Assembly (NCBI GenBank): GCA_944386545.1
Contig: CALXBK010000004.1
Location: 57,710 to 121,709 of the forward strand
Direction of reading: 5' to 3'
Length of the DNA: 64,000 bases
DNA from: an uncultured Ruminiclostridium sp.
Lineage (GTDB): Bacteria; Bacillota; Clostridia; Oscillospirales; Ruminococcaceae
Both the position numbers and the translations under genes were made by a program. Of the stretch, positions 25,402-34,988 are shown piece after piece. Within the stretch, counting starts at the first letter, position 1. Each line of letters begins with the position of its first letter. The notes beneath the pieces were generated by a model that was given only the letters and a program-made list of their open reading frames with translations, searched no databases and had not been told where the DNA came from.

Positions 25402-27093
25402 TTATACGGAGTAGGTAGCTCTTACAAGCTCCTCAAGCGTTGTCGTGCCTTCAAGCACCATGTCGGTAACGTTGCTTCTCAAAAGCTTCGTTCCGTTCTT
25501 TTCCGCCTGTGCGCCTATCTGCTCTGCGGTAGCGCCGCTTGAGATAAGCTCCTTGATGTCGTTGGTGCTTACAATAATCTCATGAATAGCAGTTCTGCCC
25601 TTGTAGCCCGAATTGTGACAGGCACGGCAGCCGCCTCTGTGCGCCGCATATACGTCAACAGGCTCGGTCTTGCCTACAAGCCTTAAATCAGCGGGATCGG
25701 TAAGCGTTACCTTTTCCTTGCATTCGGGACAAAGCAGCTTTACAAGTCGCTGTGCGATAACTCCGACAAGCGAGGAGGCAACCATGTAGGGAGCAACGCC
25801 CATGTCCACAAGTCTTAATATGGTACTTGCCGCATCATTTGTGTGGAGGGTTGAAAGCACAAGGTGTCCCGTAATAGCCGCACGAATTGCAATATCCGCC
25901 GTTTCGCCGTCACGAATCTCACCGACCATTACGATGTCAGGGTCCTGACGGAGAATTGAACGGAGCGCAGCCGCAAAGGTAAGTCCTGCCTTTGCATTTA
26001 TCTGTACCTGGTTTACGCCGTCTATTTTCTTTTCGCAGGGGTCCTCAACCGTTACGATATTTACGTTCGGCTTAGAAAGCTCACCGAGCGTTGCGTACAG
26101 GGTTGTTGATTTACCTGAACCCGTCGGTCCCGTAACCAGCATAACGCCGTGAGGACAGCGTATAATCTGCTTGAACATTTCATAGTTGTAAAGCGTCATA
26201 CCAAGGTCGGTAATCTTTCTCGTCTTTTCATCTGCCGTTGAAAGCAGACGAATAACGCATTTCTCACCGTATACGGTAGGAATGGTAGATACACGGACGT
26301 CAAGGTTTACACCGTCAATGGTCATGCCGAAACGACCGTCAAGCGGTATACGCTTTTCGGCAATGTTCATACCGCCGAGGATTTTGATACGGGTAATAAG
26401 GGAGTTATGTGCGGCAGGCTTTACCTTCATCTGCTCGATAAGCTCGCCGTCTACTCTGAGCCTTACTCTCGTTCTGTCCTTAAACGGCTCAATATGAATA
26501 TCCGACGCATTCATTCTGAACGAGGTTTCAACAATTGTATTTACAAGCTTTACTATCGGGGCGTTATCAACACGTTCGCCGGATTCGATGTCCTCCTTGG
26601 ATACGCCTGCCTCATCACCGATGTACTCCTTGTTGAGGTTATCCATAACGTTACTAACCGTCTGCTGTGAGTACGCCTTGTTGATAGTTTCAATGATTGC
26701 GGTCTTGGTTGCAAGCATTGCATGAATTTCCATGCCGGAAATAACCTTAAGCTCCTCGAATATGTAGAAGTTGATAGGATCGTCCGTTGCCACGGTCAGT
26801 CTTGAATCGGTTTTCTGGAAAGCAACACAGCAGTTTTTCTTTGCAATTGCTTCCGGTATCTTCTTAACCGCTTCAAAGTCAATCTTAGTGGTAGTCAGAT
26901 CCACGAACGGAACCTTAAGTCTTATCGAAAGTGCCTGAGCAAGCTGTGTTTCGGAAACATAACCCATCTCAAGCAACACATCGCCGAGCTTTTTACCCGG
27001 TTCGGATTTTTGCTTTGCAAGAGCTTCTTCAAGCTGTTCTTGCTTGAGAAATCCGTTCTCGACAAGGATTTGTCCGATCGGTATATTTTTCAT
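25402..27093 (-). CDS. pilB: Type IV pilus extension ATPase
   Basis: 563 residues. PilB powers pilin polymerisation. An N-terminal MshEN-like domain (residues 3-70, with two LV..G....QL..AL repeats) is a known c-di-GMP-binding module in relatives. A linker domain then leads to the GspE ATPase core with Walker A GPTGSGKSTT, Walker B RSILRQDPDIVMVGEIRD, His-box GHLVLSTLHTND and the tetracysteine zinc site (CPEC and, about 35 residues later, CRAC). It diverges from pilD across a 163-bp gap. Confidence 0.93.
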   Translation of the reverse strand: MKNIPIGQILVENGFLKQEQLEEALAKQKSEPGKKLGDVLLEMGYVSETQLAQALSIRLKVPFVDLTTTKIDFEAVKKIPEAIAKKNCCVAFQKTDSRLTVATDDPINFYIFEELKVISGMEIHAMLATKTAIIETINKAYSQQTVSNVMDNLNKEYIGDEAGVSKEDIESGERVDNAPIVKLVNTIVETSFRMNASDIHIEPFKDRTRVRLRVDGELIEQMKVKPAAHNSLITRIKILGGMNIAEKRIPLDGRFGMTIDGVNLDVRVSTIPTVYGEKCVIRLLSTADEKTRKITDLGMTLYNYEMFKQIIRCPHGVMLVTGPTGSGKSTTLYATLGELSKPNVNIVTVEDPCEKKIDGVNQVQINAKAGLTFAAALRSILRQDPDIVMVGEIRDGETADIAIRAAITGHLVLSTLHTNDAASTILRLVDMGVAPYMVASSLVGVIAQRLVKLLCPECKEKVTLTDPADLRLVGKTEPVDVYAAHRGGCRACHNSGYKGRTAIHEIIVSTNDIKELISSGATAEQIGAQAEKNGTKLLRSNVTDMVLEGTTTLEELVRATYSV

Positions 27094-27136
27094 TAGGCTT
27101 TCCCCCTATGCTAAAAGAATTATGCGTAATCCGCTA

Positions 27137-27165
27137 TTGAAATCAATGGCGAAATATGATAAAAT
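27137..27165 (+). promoter_or_regulatory. Promoter of pilD
   Basis: TTGAAA-17-TAAAAT, about 92 bases before the start codon. Confidence 0.6.
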
Positions 27166-27256
27166 ATCCATGAGCTTTTAAACAGCTCTTTTAAAATCCG
27201 CTTTACGGCGGTAAGCCCGTACATATTTCGGACTTTCAAGAAAGGAAGGTATATAT

Positions 27257-28318
27257 ATGACCGGTATACTCTGGTATGATACCGTAGTTTGTATTCTCGT
27301 ATTCATTTTCGGGGCGGTAATCGGAAGCTTTTTAAACGTCGTCATTTACCGTACCCCGCTTAAAATGTCAATCATAAGCGGACCGTCGCACTGCTTTTCC
27401 TGCGGTGAGAAAATCAAGCCGTGCGACCTTGTGCCGATATTCAGCTGGATTTTCCTCGGCGGAAAATGCCGTAACTGCAAGGCCCCGATTTCGGCTCGCT
27501 ACACTATTGTGGAAGCGCTTACCGGCTTTTCGTTCCTTGCCGCATATCTGAGATTTCACGCAAGTTTGCCGATGGTAGTAGCAATAGTTTTCTTCTGCCT
27601 GCTGATTGTGCTCAGCTGTATCGACTTGGACACGCTTGAAATCCCCTACTGGTGCACGATTTCAATTGCCGTGCTCGGAATTGCGACCTTCTTCACAGAG
27701 CCTAATATGCCGTGGTGGGAGCATTTTGCGGGAGCCGCTGTAATCGCAGTTCCGTTTGCCGTGCTTGCGCTTTTCGGCGGAATGGGCGGCGGCGACGTTC
27801 AGCTTATGGCTGCCTGCGGCTTCATGCTCGGCTGGAAGATAGTCCCTGCCGCCGTGATAGGAGTTATCTGCGGCGCAATATACGGAATATTCCAGACGGC
27901 AATCACATCAAAGCGTGATAAGAGTATTTCCGCTTCTATCTCCGTCGTTTTCGGCGATTGGCTTAAAACCGACGGAGAAAAGATGGTCGAAAGCTCCTCC
28001 GATATTGTTGTAGGAGAAATCGAAAAGGGTGTATGTAAAGTAAACACCGAGATTTTCGATGAAAAGGCGTGGATTAACGGCAAGCCCTCCGACGAGCAGA
28101 TAAACGAGCTTAATGAAAGCATTTCAAAGCTCGTGGGCGATGTACCCAAAAACAAGGAATTTGTTTTCAGAATAACCGCCGAAAACAACACCGTCAAAAA
28201 GGTAAAATTCCGTCAGAGAATTGCATTCGGTCCTTCACTGAGCGTCGGACTTGCAATCAGCGCTTTGCACGGTGAAATGATTATCAAGTGGTATCTCGAT
28301 CTTATGGGAATCCGCTAA
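27257..28318 (+). CDS. pilD: Prepilin peptidase/methyltransferase with an extra C-terminal cytoplasmic insert
   Basis: 353 residues; usual length is about 250-290. PilD cleaves prepilin leaders and N-methylates the new N-terminus. Features: GSFLNVVIYR, zinc cysteines CFSC and CRNC, and the two catalytic Asp residues in SCIDLDTLEIP and GMGGGDVQL. After the seventh helix there is an insert of roughly 110 hydrophilic residues (about 215-325, rich in Glu, Lys and Ser) before the last segment with AFGPSLSVG. The insert resembles nothing I recognise. Ribosome site AAAGGAAGG. Confidence 0.9.
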   Translation: MTGILWYDTVVCILVFIFGAVIGSFLNVVIYRTPLKMSIISGPSHCFSCGEKIKPCDLVPIFSWIFLGGKCRNCKAPISARYTIVEALTGFSFLAAYLRFHASLPMVVAIVFFCLLIVLSCIDLDTLEIPYWCTISIAVLGIATFFTEPNMPWWEHFAGAAVIAVPFAVLALFGGMGGGDVQLMAACGFMLGWKIVPAAVIGVICGAIYGIFQTAITSKRDKSISASISVVFGDWLKTDGEKMVESSSDIVVGEIEKGVCKVNTEIFDEKAWINGKPSDEQINELNESISKLVGDVPKNKEFVFRITAENNTVKKVKFRQRIAFGPSLSVGLAISALHGEMIIKWYLDLMGIR

Positions 28319-28339
28319 GGGCTGATTTTAAACGTCTTT

Positions 28340-28380
28340 ATTGCGGCTTGAAGATTTTCTTCAAGCCGCAATTTTTGTTT
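28340..28380. terminator. Terminator between pilD and the prepilin run
   Basis: Fifteen-bp perfect stem (ATTGCGGCTTGAAGA and complement, 28340-28372) followed by TTTTTGTTTT on the plus strand. Confidence 0.88.
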
Positions 28381-29117
28381 TAGCTTACGTAGTTGTTTAT
28401 TTTATAGATAATTATGATTATGCTGTCGTCAGAATATGTGTAATCCTTTAACACTTCGTCATCTGCGGCAGGCTTATCGCTTACAGACATATTGAGCAGT
28501 CTGAACATCTGACTACGCTCTGATGTAATAATATCACCGTTCTCATCGGTTGTCTGTACGCCTATATTACACCAAGCCGCGCCGTTTGGATCAAATGTAG
28601 TTTCAAATTTGAACTTATGATGGGCTATGCCGTAATATTCATCTTCATACAAAGCGTATTCATCAATCTCATCGCTTGCGATTAATTTGTCGTAAACCTT
28701 CATTAATTTTTGCGCCATTTGTTCGGGCAGCGATACATCGCCCAGATCATAAAGACGGTAGCCTCCGTCCGTATGCTTCTTAAGTGCCATACAGTACATT
28801 TTTGAAGTAACAGCGTCTGAATCGGTGACGGAGCTCATTACGTCATATCTGTGGTACGGACCGTTTGCCATATCGATAAGCTGAGTCGTCGTGTATGCAC
28901 CTATGTTGTACGTTGCTGAACGGCCGAGCCTGTCTGAAATAAATGTCATCAGGCTGTCGGTCACATTGTTCACAATAATGTTTTCCTCCATGCCGCCGAT
29001 AATTCTCTGAACAGGTCTGAACATTGATATCGCACCGATTATCAGTATAAACGATACCGCAAGCGCAACAATAAGCTCTATTAAGGTAAACGCCTTTTTC
29101 TTTAAAAGTTTCTTCAT
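28380..29117 (-). CDS. Prepilin-like protein (minor pilin, PilW/GspJ type)
   Basis: 245 residues with a type III prepilin leader: basic KKLLKKKA, then the cleavage and methylation site FTLIELIVALAVSFILIIG and a hydrophobic helix. The remainder is a polar domain rich in Thr, Ser and Asp. Length suggests a minor pilin. Last gene of the leftward pil run from pilC. The ATG at 29117 after AGAGGTGA is chosen over 29126, which is too near the ribosome site. Confidence 0.8.
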   Translation of the reverse strand: MKKLLKKKAFTLIELIVALAVSFILIIGAISMFRPVQRIIGGMEENIIVNNVTDSLMTFISDRLGRSATYNIGAYTTTQLIDMANGPYHRYDVMSSVTDSDAVTSKMYCMALKKHTDGGYRLYDLGDVSLPEQMAQKLMKVYDKLIASDEIDEYALYEDEYYGIAHHKFKFETTFDPNGAAWCNIGVQTTDENGDIITSERSQMFRLLNMSVSDKPAADDEVLKDYTYSDDSIIIIIYKINNYVS

Positions 29118-29137
29118 AATATTCACCTCTGTAAAGC

Positions 29138-29995
29138 TTATTTTACGGTGTTGTAAATTCCCGGCACGTCGGTATCAACAAAGGTCGCACTAGTCTGAGC
29201 CGAGGTTGAATCCGGAGCGATAAAATACTTCGCAAAGCTTCCGTATTCAGTATCGTAAGCGCTTTCAGGAAGCGTAAACGTAATTTTTATCGAATCGTAA
29301 ATATTATCCTTGCTGCTCGGATCTTTATCAGAAAGTCGTACATTGGTAGAGGAAAGCATAATGTGAGTCAGCTTATCGCCCGCGTCTACACTGACATTTC
29401 TTGCCGAATCGGGAAGCGAAATTTTCACCGCGTTGCTTTCGTACTGTGACAAGCTTTGATTGGTAGTTTGGTCAATCTTTATATTCAACGTTATTTCGTA
29501 TGTTGCTTCAAGACCTCCCGTGCCGGGAACATATATTTGTTGAGAGGCAATAACTATTGAATCAATTCCCTTTGTGCCGTAAAGGTGAATGGTATCGGTA
29601 ATCATACCGCCGCCGGCGTTTTCGTCATCATCTCCGCTCTCTATTGAGCTTATTTCTGCGTCAAAGGTGTTAAGCTCCAGCCTTTCGTCTTGGTCGGTAC
29701 TGTCCTTTTTAACGCTCGCGTCTACTGTAAGACTGCCCGCCGCACTGCCGGATGTTCCTATGAAGTCCAGCGTAAGCTCAACCGTATTTCTTTCAACAAG
29801 AGCATTTTCCGTTACGAGGTTTTCTATCTGTGCGTCAAGGTCCTTATCTACACGGTCGTTTCTGCCGTAATATCTGATTGAAATCGCAAGTATCTGCATA
29901 ACTATTGCGGACATAATTGCGAATACAGCCATTGCGACAAGAACTTCCGTAAGAGTAAAGCCTTTTTTACGCTTCAGCCCTTTAATCGCCTTCAT
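29138..29995 (-). CDS. Prepilin-like protein (minor pilin)
   Basis: 285 residues. Leader KGLKRKKG, then FTLTEVLVAMAVFAIMSAIV gives the Gly-Phe cleavage site and Glu+5. A beta-rich, Asp/Ser/Thr-rich globular region follows. Start ATG at 29995 has AAAGGAG eight bases upstream. It lies between the 775-residue protein and the 245-residue prepilin, with 17 and 20 bases of spacing, which indicates one transcript and probably a shared tip or initiation complex. Confidence 0.8.
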   Translation of the reverse strand: MKAIKGLKRKKGFTLTEVLVAMAVFAIMSAIVMQILAISIRYYGRNDRVDKDLDAQIENLVTENALVERNTVELTLDFIGTSGSAAGSLTVDASVKKDSTDQDERLELNTFDAEISSIESGDDDENAGGGMITDTIHLYGTKGIDSIVIASQQIYVPGTGGLEATYEITLNIKIDQTTNQSLSQYESNAVKISLPDSARNVSVDAGDKLTHIMLSSTNVRLSDKDPSSKDNIYDSIKITFTLPESAYDTEYGSFAKYFIAPDSTSAQTSATFVDTDVPGIYNTVK

Positions 29996-30012
29996 GCTTA
30001 ACACTCCTTTCG

Positions 30013-32340
30013 TTAGTTATAACCGTATTTTCTCCAGGTTCTTGCATTAGCCGCACCGAGAGAAGTAGTACAGCCGGAATCTGCCATCAGCTTCTCCATG
30101 TATTTTTTTCGTTCTTCTTCACTTGAGCCTTCGGGTACAAATCTGAAGTAATAGTCGTACGGTACTGTGCAGACATAGGTGTTGCTTGTCTGAGGCATAG
30201 TGTAGTCAGACACAATAATACCGCCGAGCATACCGCCCTGTCCGCCGCCGCCGCTCGCGGTGAAGGTCATATAAGGAGCATAGACAAAGCCTGCGAAGAA
30301 GGTCTGCATTACCTCAAATTCCATTGAAACGTTTTTATCTACCGTTACAAGGAATATATTGTTGTGAATGTACTGACCGTTCGCCGCTGTCTGAGCGAGG
30401 ACCTCGTCGGTAAATCTGTTGGTATCGGGATCAATTATATCCGTAACCTTGTTTGCCTGGAAGGAGGCTTGATACGGAGGCTCAGTGCCTGCCGCAACCG
30501 TACAGCCGTTAATATGCTCGAATACGGATATATGGCCTACATAGCTCTGTACTCTGTTTATATACTTTGTTCCGTCGGGAAGTACAAAGATTACACTGCC
30601 CTTACCCTTTACAAGCGTATGGAACGGTCTGCTTGTAGAATCTCCCGGTCTGGTTTTGTCAAAGCCCCACAGGAACGTGTCGTTATCGGCTCCTGCATCC
30701 TCAAAGGTTGTTGTTTTTCCGCCCCAGGATTCAGTAATTACCGTTGCCTTACAGTTGGGCTTGAGGTAAACATATATGTCTTCGTACGTTGCATTTCCGT
30801 TTGAATCAGTACCTGCATAGGTATCGAATATCAAAGCACGGGTTTTTGTAGTGTCTGTCGTTATATCGCCTATAACATACACAGTGCCACTCTCTGCGGA
30901 TACGGTTTTAACAAACTCGCCTGCTGCAAAGTCAAAGTCGGTTGACGGCAAAAGAGCCATGGAAGTATCACTGTCAACATGGAACTTTTTTTCAAGATCC
31001 CAGTTGATATATTCGGACTTGCCTATCTTCTTGTTTATCTCATACTTTACTTCCTGGATAGATTCGCAAGCCATGCTGTCAGATGGCCATACATAGTTGT
31101 TTTGTGCAACACCGCCTGCAAGCTCACGAGCCTTGTTCATGTTAAGCCTGAGCACCTCGTATGAGCTGTTGCTGTCATTGTGTGCGGTAATAAAGCTGAT
31201 GGTATTATCGGTATAATACTTCACCTTATTGTTCTGATATTCGGTGCTGAAATAATTTTTCTGAAGTGTATCATTGCCCGACGCCTGATTAATGTAAATG
31301 TTGCCGCCGACAACGATACCGCCGGGGAATTTATTGCCTGAGTTAATTGATTTATCAAGGAATACATCACCGTTTACATAAACCTTGCCATAGTATACCT
31401 CGTTGTTGAAGAACGCAGCGTCGCCGTTTATGTAGATTTCACAGGTGCTGTCATCACTGGGACGGCCGGAAATATAGTCGCCTACAACATAAACATCTGT
31501 ATTGTTTTTAAGGTTGAAGGACGAACCCTGAATAAGGTTGCCGCCTACTCTTATAGTACCGCCGTTAAGATTGAGCTGTCCCTGACCGCCGCTGTAAGTC
31601 AGAATAAGATTGTTGCCTGCGGTTATGTCAAAGCTTGCTGTTCCGGTAGAGTTTATAGGCGTGTTGTTGATTTCAAGAGTACCTGCCGCAATAATCTCGG
31701 CAAGAATATCCATACCGCTGTTACCGGTGGTTGTTGCACCGATTCTGGTGTACTCGTTATCAAGGTACACGGTTGAGGTAATCGTCATACCTGTCATGAT
31801 AACGTCGTTCGGCGCGTAACCGGTCGATGTAAAGAACCTGTCGAAGGTATAGGGAGTTGTAGTGAGCATAAATTCGCCGACAGATACTACCTTTTCCTTT
31901 TCACCGTTTACATCTACCTCGGTTTCAATCTGAACAACATGAATATCGCCGTCCTGGCGCACCTTGCTTATGGTTACCTTGTAGTCGCCGAGTCCGCCCG
32001 CAATTTGTGCAAATTCGCCTGTTCCGTCGCCCTTGGTGGTAATAGAGCCGCCGGGCGACAGAGCAATAACGGAATTGACAATCGACGATTCGGTGTTCTT
32101 GCTTATGTATTCGGTAACTATGTCGTTAAGCGACAAAGCGCTCTGATATGCCTGCTCGTCGCCGTAACGCTGTACTATCTGCTGTTCGGATGAAACAACC
32201 GAATAGTACACCGCAGACGCAAGCACAATCAACACAGACATCACCGCGATTATGTAAAACAGTACACTGCCCTTATCGTTTTTCAGTCGTGAAAATGCAA
32301 TTTTAAGCTTTAAGGGGCTGCCGTGTTTCATTTTATTCAT
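30013..32340 (-). CDS. Large pilus-associated protein, PilX-like N-terminus with a beta-helical body
   Basis: 775 residues. After a basic start there is one hydrophobic helix (GSVLFYIIAVMSVLIVLASAVYY), followed by EQQIVQRYGDEQAYQSAL as in PilX/prepilin-assembly proteins, but with no clear Gly-Phe leader site. The middle (about residues 195-350) has repeated short strands such as GNLIQGSSFN, VYVVGDYISG, VYVNGDVF and IVVGGNIYIN, suggesting a right-handed beta helix like bactofilin or adhesin stalks. The C-terminal third is unassigned. The ATG at 32340 fits the GGGTGA site better than the GTG at 32349. A surface-exposed minor pilin or adhesin is inferred. Confidence 0.7.
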   Translation of the reverse strand: MNKMKHGSPLKLKIAFSRLKNDKGSVLFYIIAVMSVLIVLASAVYYSVVSSEQQIVQRYGDEQAYQSALSLNDIVTEYISKNTESSIVNSVIALSPGGSITTKGDGTGEFAQIAGGLGDYKVTISKVRQDGDIHVVQIETEVDVNGEKEKVVSVGEFMLTTTPYTFDRFFTSTGYAPNDVIMTGMTITSTVYLDNEYTRIGATTTGNSGMDILAEIIAAGTLEINNTPINSTGTASFDITAGNNLILTYSGGQGQLNLNGGTIRVGGNLIQGSSFNLKNNTDVYVVGDYISGRPSDDSTCEIYINGDAAFFNNEVYYGKVYVNGDVFLDKSINSGNKFPGGIVVGGNIYINQASGNDTLQKNYFSTEYQNNKVKYYTDNTISFITAHNDSNSSYEVLRLNMNKARELAGGVAQNNYVWPSDSMACESIQEVKYEINKKIGKSEYINWDLEKKFHVDSDTSMALLPSTDFDFAAGEFVKTVSAESGTVYVIGDITTDTTKTRALIFDTYAGTDSNGNATYEDIYVYLKPNCKATVITESWGGKTTTFEDAGADNDTFLWGFDKTRPGDSTSRPFHTLVKGKGSVIFVLPDGTKYINRVQSYVGHISVFEHINGCTVAAGTEPPYQASFQANKVTDIIDPDTNRFTDEVLAQTAANGQYIHNNIFLVTVDKNVSMEFEVMQTFFAGFVYAPYMTFTASGGGGQGGMLGGIIVSDYTMPQTSNTYVCTVPYDYYFRFVPEGSSEEERKKYMEKLMADSGCTTSLGAANARTWRKYGYN

Positions 32341-32373
32341 TTGCTTCACCCTTTCATGTTGTCGAAAAATTAA

Positions 32374-33264
32374 TTATTCTGTTGCCGTGGGATTTTCAAC
32401 AGGCTTAATACAGAGGAAGTCAACGGAAAGCTCCATGCTGTATCCCTCATTTTCGTTATTATTGTTATTGTTGTTGCCGGCAGGTGCGTCCTCACCCTCA
32501 GCAGGAGTGTTACTATTATTATTGTTGTTGGTGGTGTTTTCCGAATCCGAGGTATCTGTCATCTGATAAACCACGCTGTGCAGATAGGTTGCCTTGCTGC
32601 GGGGGTTGCCGTCCTCATCTTTGAGGTCTTCATCGTAAATACCGCTGTAAAGCATATCTACAAAGTCGTGCAAATTCTGAAGCTCATCGGAATTAACCGT
32701 AAGAGCTACCGTTATAGAGCCTACCGTTACAGGCTCGGAAGCCGCAAGCTGAGCCGCCTTGATGCTCTTTGCATACATAACCTTTTCTCTTGCGTTCATC
32801 GCGTTAAAATCAATAGGCTGCTGTGCCTGAGAAAGCTGAGTATCTGCAAAGTCCTTGAGAGGATATGTAACCTCGGTTTCGGTAAATACGGATACCGACA
32901 AGGATTGTGTGGTAAATGCCGATATATCAAGTCCGTTAATGGTTATTTTCTCTTCATCGCCGTTAAAGCGAGCTATAAACTGACGCATAATCTCGTCAGC
33001 CTCATACGAGGTCAGATCGTCATAGAAGCCGTCTGCGAGGTTTTTACCTTCTTCATAGGCAGTTTCGATTTCATTGTCAATGGTCGCCTCACGCTCAAGC
33101 TCCGTCTGAAGGTTTGCGTATTCAAGCTTTACGGAATCGAGCTGCTTGTTGTTCTTGTCAATCTGATTGAAATTGGGGAGTACGAACATAAAAATGCCGA
33201 CGCCGAGGATAACTGCCACAATGAGGCAGATTATAATAATTCGTTCCTGTTTACTGATTTTCAT
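32374..33264 (-). CDS. pilO: PilO-like pilus alignment protein
   Basis: 296 residues: a short cytoplasmic start, one membrane helix (IIIICLIVAVILGVGIFMFV), a coiled-coil stretch (about residues 35-75), then a ferredoxin-like globular region. An unusual Asn-rich low-complexity tract (NNNNNSN and NNNNNNNEN, about residues 245-272) interrupts the C-terminal domain. Position after the pilM-pilN fusion matches the standard pilMNO order. Ribosome site AAAGGAA precedes the ATG. Confidence 0.78.
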   Translation of the reverse strand: MKISKQERIIIICLIVAVILGVGIFMFVLPNFNQIDKNNKQLDSVKLEYANLQTELEREATIDNEIETAYEEGKNLADGFYDDLTSYEADEIMRQFIARFNGDEEKITINGLDISAFTTQSLSVSVFTETEVTYPLKDFADTQLSQAQQPIDFNAMNAREKVMYAKSIKAAQLAASEPVTVGSITVALTVNSDELQNLHDFVDMLYSGIYDEDLKDEDGNPRSKATYLHSVVYQMTDTSDSENTTNNNNNSNTPAEGEDAPAGNNNNNNNENEGYSMELSVDFLCIKPVENPTATE

Positions 33265-33285
33265 ATCGCTTAATTCCTTTCCCCG

Positions 33286-34932
33286 TTACTGTGCCGCCGA
33301 CTCAGATGTTGTAGTGTCGGTAGCCGCACCGCCGTTATCAACGATTGCTTGTGCATCGCTTTCGGTCAGCTCATACTCATTGCCCGCCTTTAACAGACAT
33401 TCAATGGTAAATAAAATTGCTTCCGTATCTTCCTTGTTGTTATTGTTGGATTCATCACCGATAGTATTAACCTCATAACCTACATAAGTGATATTTTCAA
33501 AATAACCTTGAGCGATAAGTGCTCTTACATACTGAGAAGGCTGTGATTGATCAGTACATCTGAATGACGCTGTAACGGAATAGTCGTTAATTTCAACGGT
33601 ATCAACCAGCTTCATACCCTCAAGAGCATCCTTGATTTCCTCATCGGTTATTTCCTCAATACCCTCCTGGTTTTTGGTGAAAGGCTCCGCAAGCATCTTG
33701 TATACCTCGGTAGTACCCTTAGGCATATAGCTGAACATTATATCTGCGTTCTGAATTGACGTCTTGTAATTTTCAAAATTCTGAAGAACGCCCACCTTTT
33801 CACGGAGCGTCGTCAGCCTTACCTGAAGCTCGGTATCGTTTATCTGAGCCTGTACCTTGGTTATCTCACTCTGGATACCGCTGTTTATAATTCCGATAAC
33901 GGCATTTGCACCGATAACCGCCGCAACGCTTAAAATCGCCGCCGCACCCAGTCCGATAAAGAAGGTGTTAAGTCCCTTGCTCTCCTTAGCGGCAACGGTA
34001 GTCAGCAGGTTGATGTGCTCAATATCCTTGTTTACCTTGTAAAGTGCGCCGATTGCATTCGCAAACTTAGTGAACTCAAAATCGGTTCTTGAAGAAATCG
34101 TTGTAGGCGCACTTAAGATGTGGCACGGAACATTGAAGCCGGATACTGCGTTAGTAAGTGCGATAAAGTCGTTTATCTCACCGTAGAACATCATTTCCTT
34201 GATGGGCTTGGAGTCCTTTCTCGTCTGGAAGAACTGGAACATTCTGAACAGGTTGTCATAAACAGCCTGGTTTACATAGTCCTCATCGTTGTTGTAATCC
34301 GCAGGGTCTATCTTGAAGTATCTTGAGAATGCAAGCACATTGTCCTCATAAAGATTGATGTTGAGGAACTCCTTGTCAATCTGAACAAGCAGAAGCGGCA
34401 TATACTGCGACATCTTCGGGGTGTTCTGAACAAGTCTTGAAATGGAGTTGTTGGAGATGTTTACCATCTTAAGGGAAAGTCCCATGTGAGTAAACAGCTT
34501 TACATAACCGTCAACCAGTCGCTGAGGGCAGGCAGTGGCAAGCACCTTTATCATAGGATTTTTGTTTTCGTCTTCGGTTTCTCCCACGATCGTATAGGAA
34601 ATGTTATAGTCGCTGGAGATACCCATGTTGCTTCCTATCATGGCTTCTATTGCCGCCGAGTTGGAAATCTTCTTGGGCTTAGGGAGGGTAAGCTCCTTAT
34701 AGAGTATCGAGCTTGAGCTGATGGATACGATGGTATCCTTTTCCTTAATGCCGCGGGTATTGATCATATCAATGATTTCTGCGGCAACCAGAGGAATATC
34801 GGCAATGTAGCCGTTTGCTACAAGTCCTGCTTCAATCTCTCTTAAATCAACCTCGTCGATTTTGATTTTCGTGCCCTGAGATGCGCCTCTTACGAGCTTT
34901 ACTTGTCTGTCGGTAATATCAATCGATAACAT
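33286..34932 (-). CDS. PilM-PilN fusion protein
   Basis: 548 residues. Residues 1-320 have the actin-like PilM fold (MLSIDITDRQVKLVRG start, SSSSILYKELTLPKP, IEAMIGSNMGI, LLLVQIDKEFLNINLY). A membrane helix near residue 330 (FFIGLGAAAILSVAAVIGANA), a coiled coil and a periplasmic-type PilN domain follow. In most bacteria PilM and PilN are separate and PilM binds the PilN N-terminus, so fusion fixes this contact. The C-terminus is a Thr/Ser/Ala-rich tail. It follows pilC by 56 bases. Confidence 0.82.
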   Translation of the reverse strand: MLSIDITDRQVKLVRGASQGTKIKIDEVDLREIEAGLVANGYIADIPLVAAEIIDMINTRGIKEKDTIVSISSSSILYKELTLPKPKKISNSAAIEAMIGSNMGISSDYNISYTIVGETEDENKNPMIKVLATACPQRLVDGYVKLFTHMGLSLKMVNISNNSISRLVQNTPKMSQYMPLLLVQIDKEFLNINLYEDNVLAFSRYFKIDPADYNNDEDYVNQAVYDNLFRMFQFFQTRKDSKPIKEMMFYGEINDFIALTNAVSGFNVPCHILSAPTTISSRTDFEFTKFANAIGALYKVNKDIEHINLLTTVAAKESKGLNTFFIGLGAAAILSVAAVIGANAVIGIINSGIQSEITKVQAQINDTELQVRLTTLREKVGVLQNFENYKTSIQNADIMFSYMPKGTTEVYKMLAEPFTKNQEGIEEITDEEIKDALEGMKLVDTVEINDYSVTASFRCTDQSQPSQYVRALIAQGYFENITYVGYEVNTIGDESNNNNKEDTEAILFTIECLLKAGNEYELTESDAQAIVDNGGAATDTTTSESAAQ

Positions 34933-34988
34933 ATATCAAAAATTCCTTCCTGTAATTTTCAGTCAATTTATTGTGCAAGGTCTTTTCA

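Noticed and set aside
27166..27256. c-di-GMP riboswitch in the pilD leader
   Set aside because: The leader is too short and lacks the GEMM core; only minor hairpins are present.
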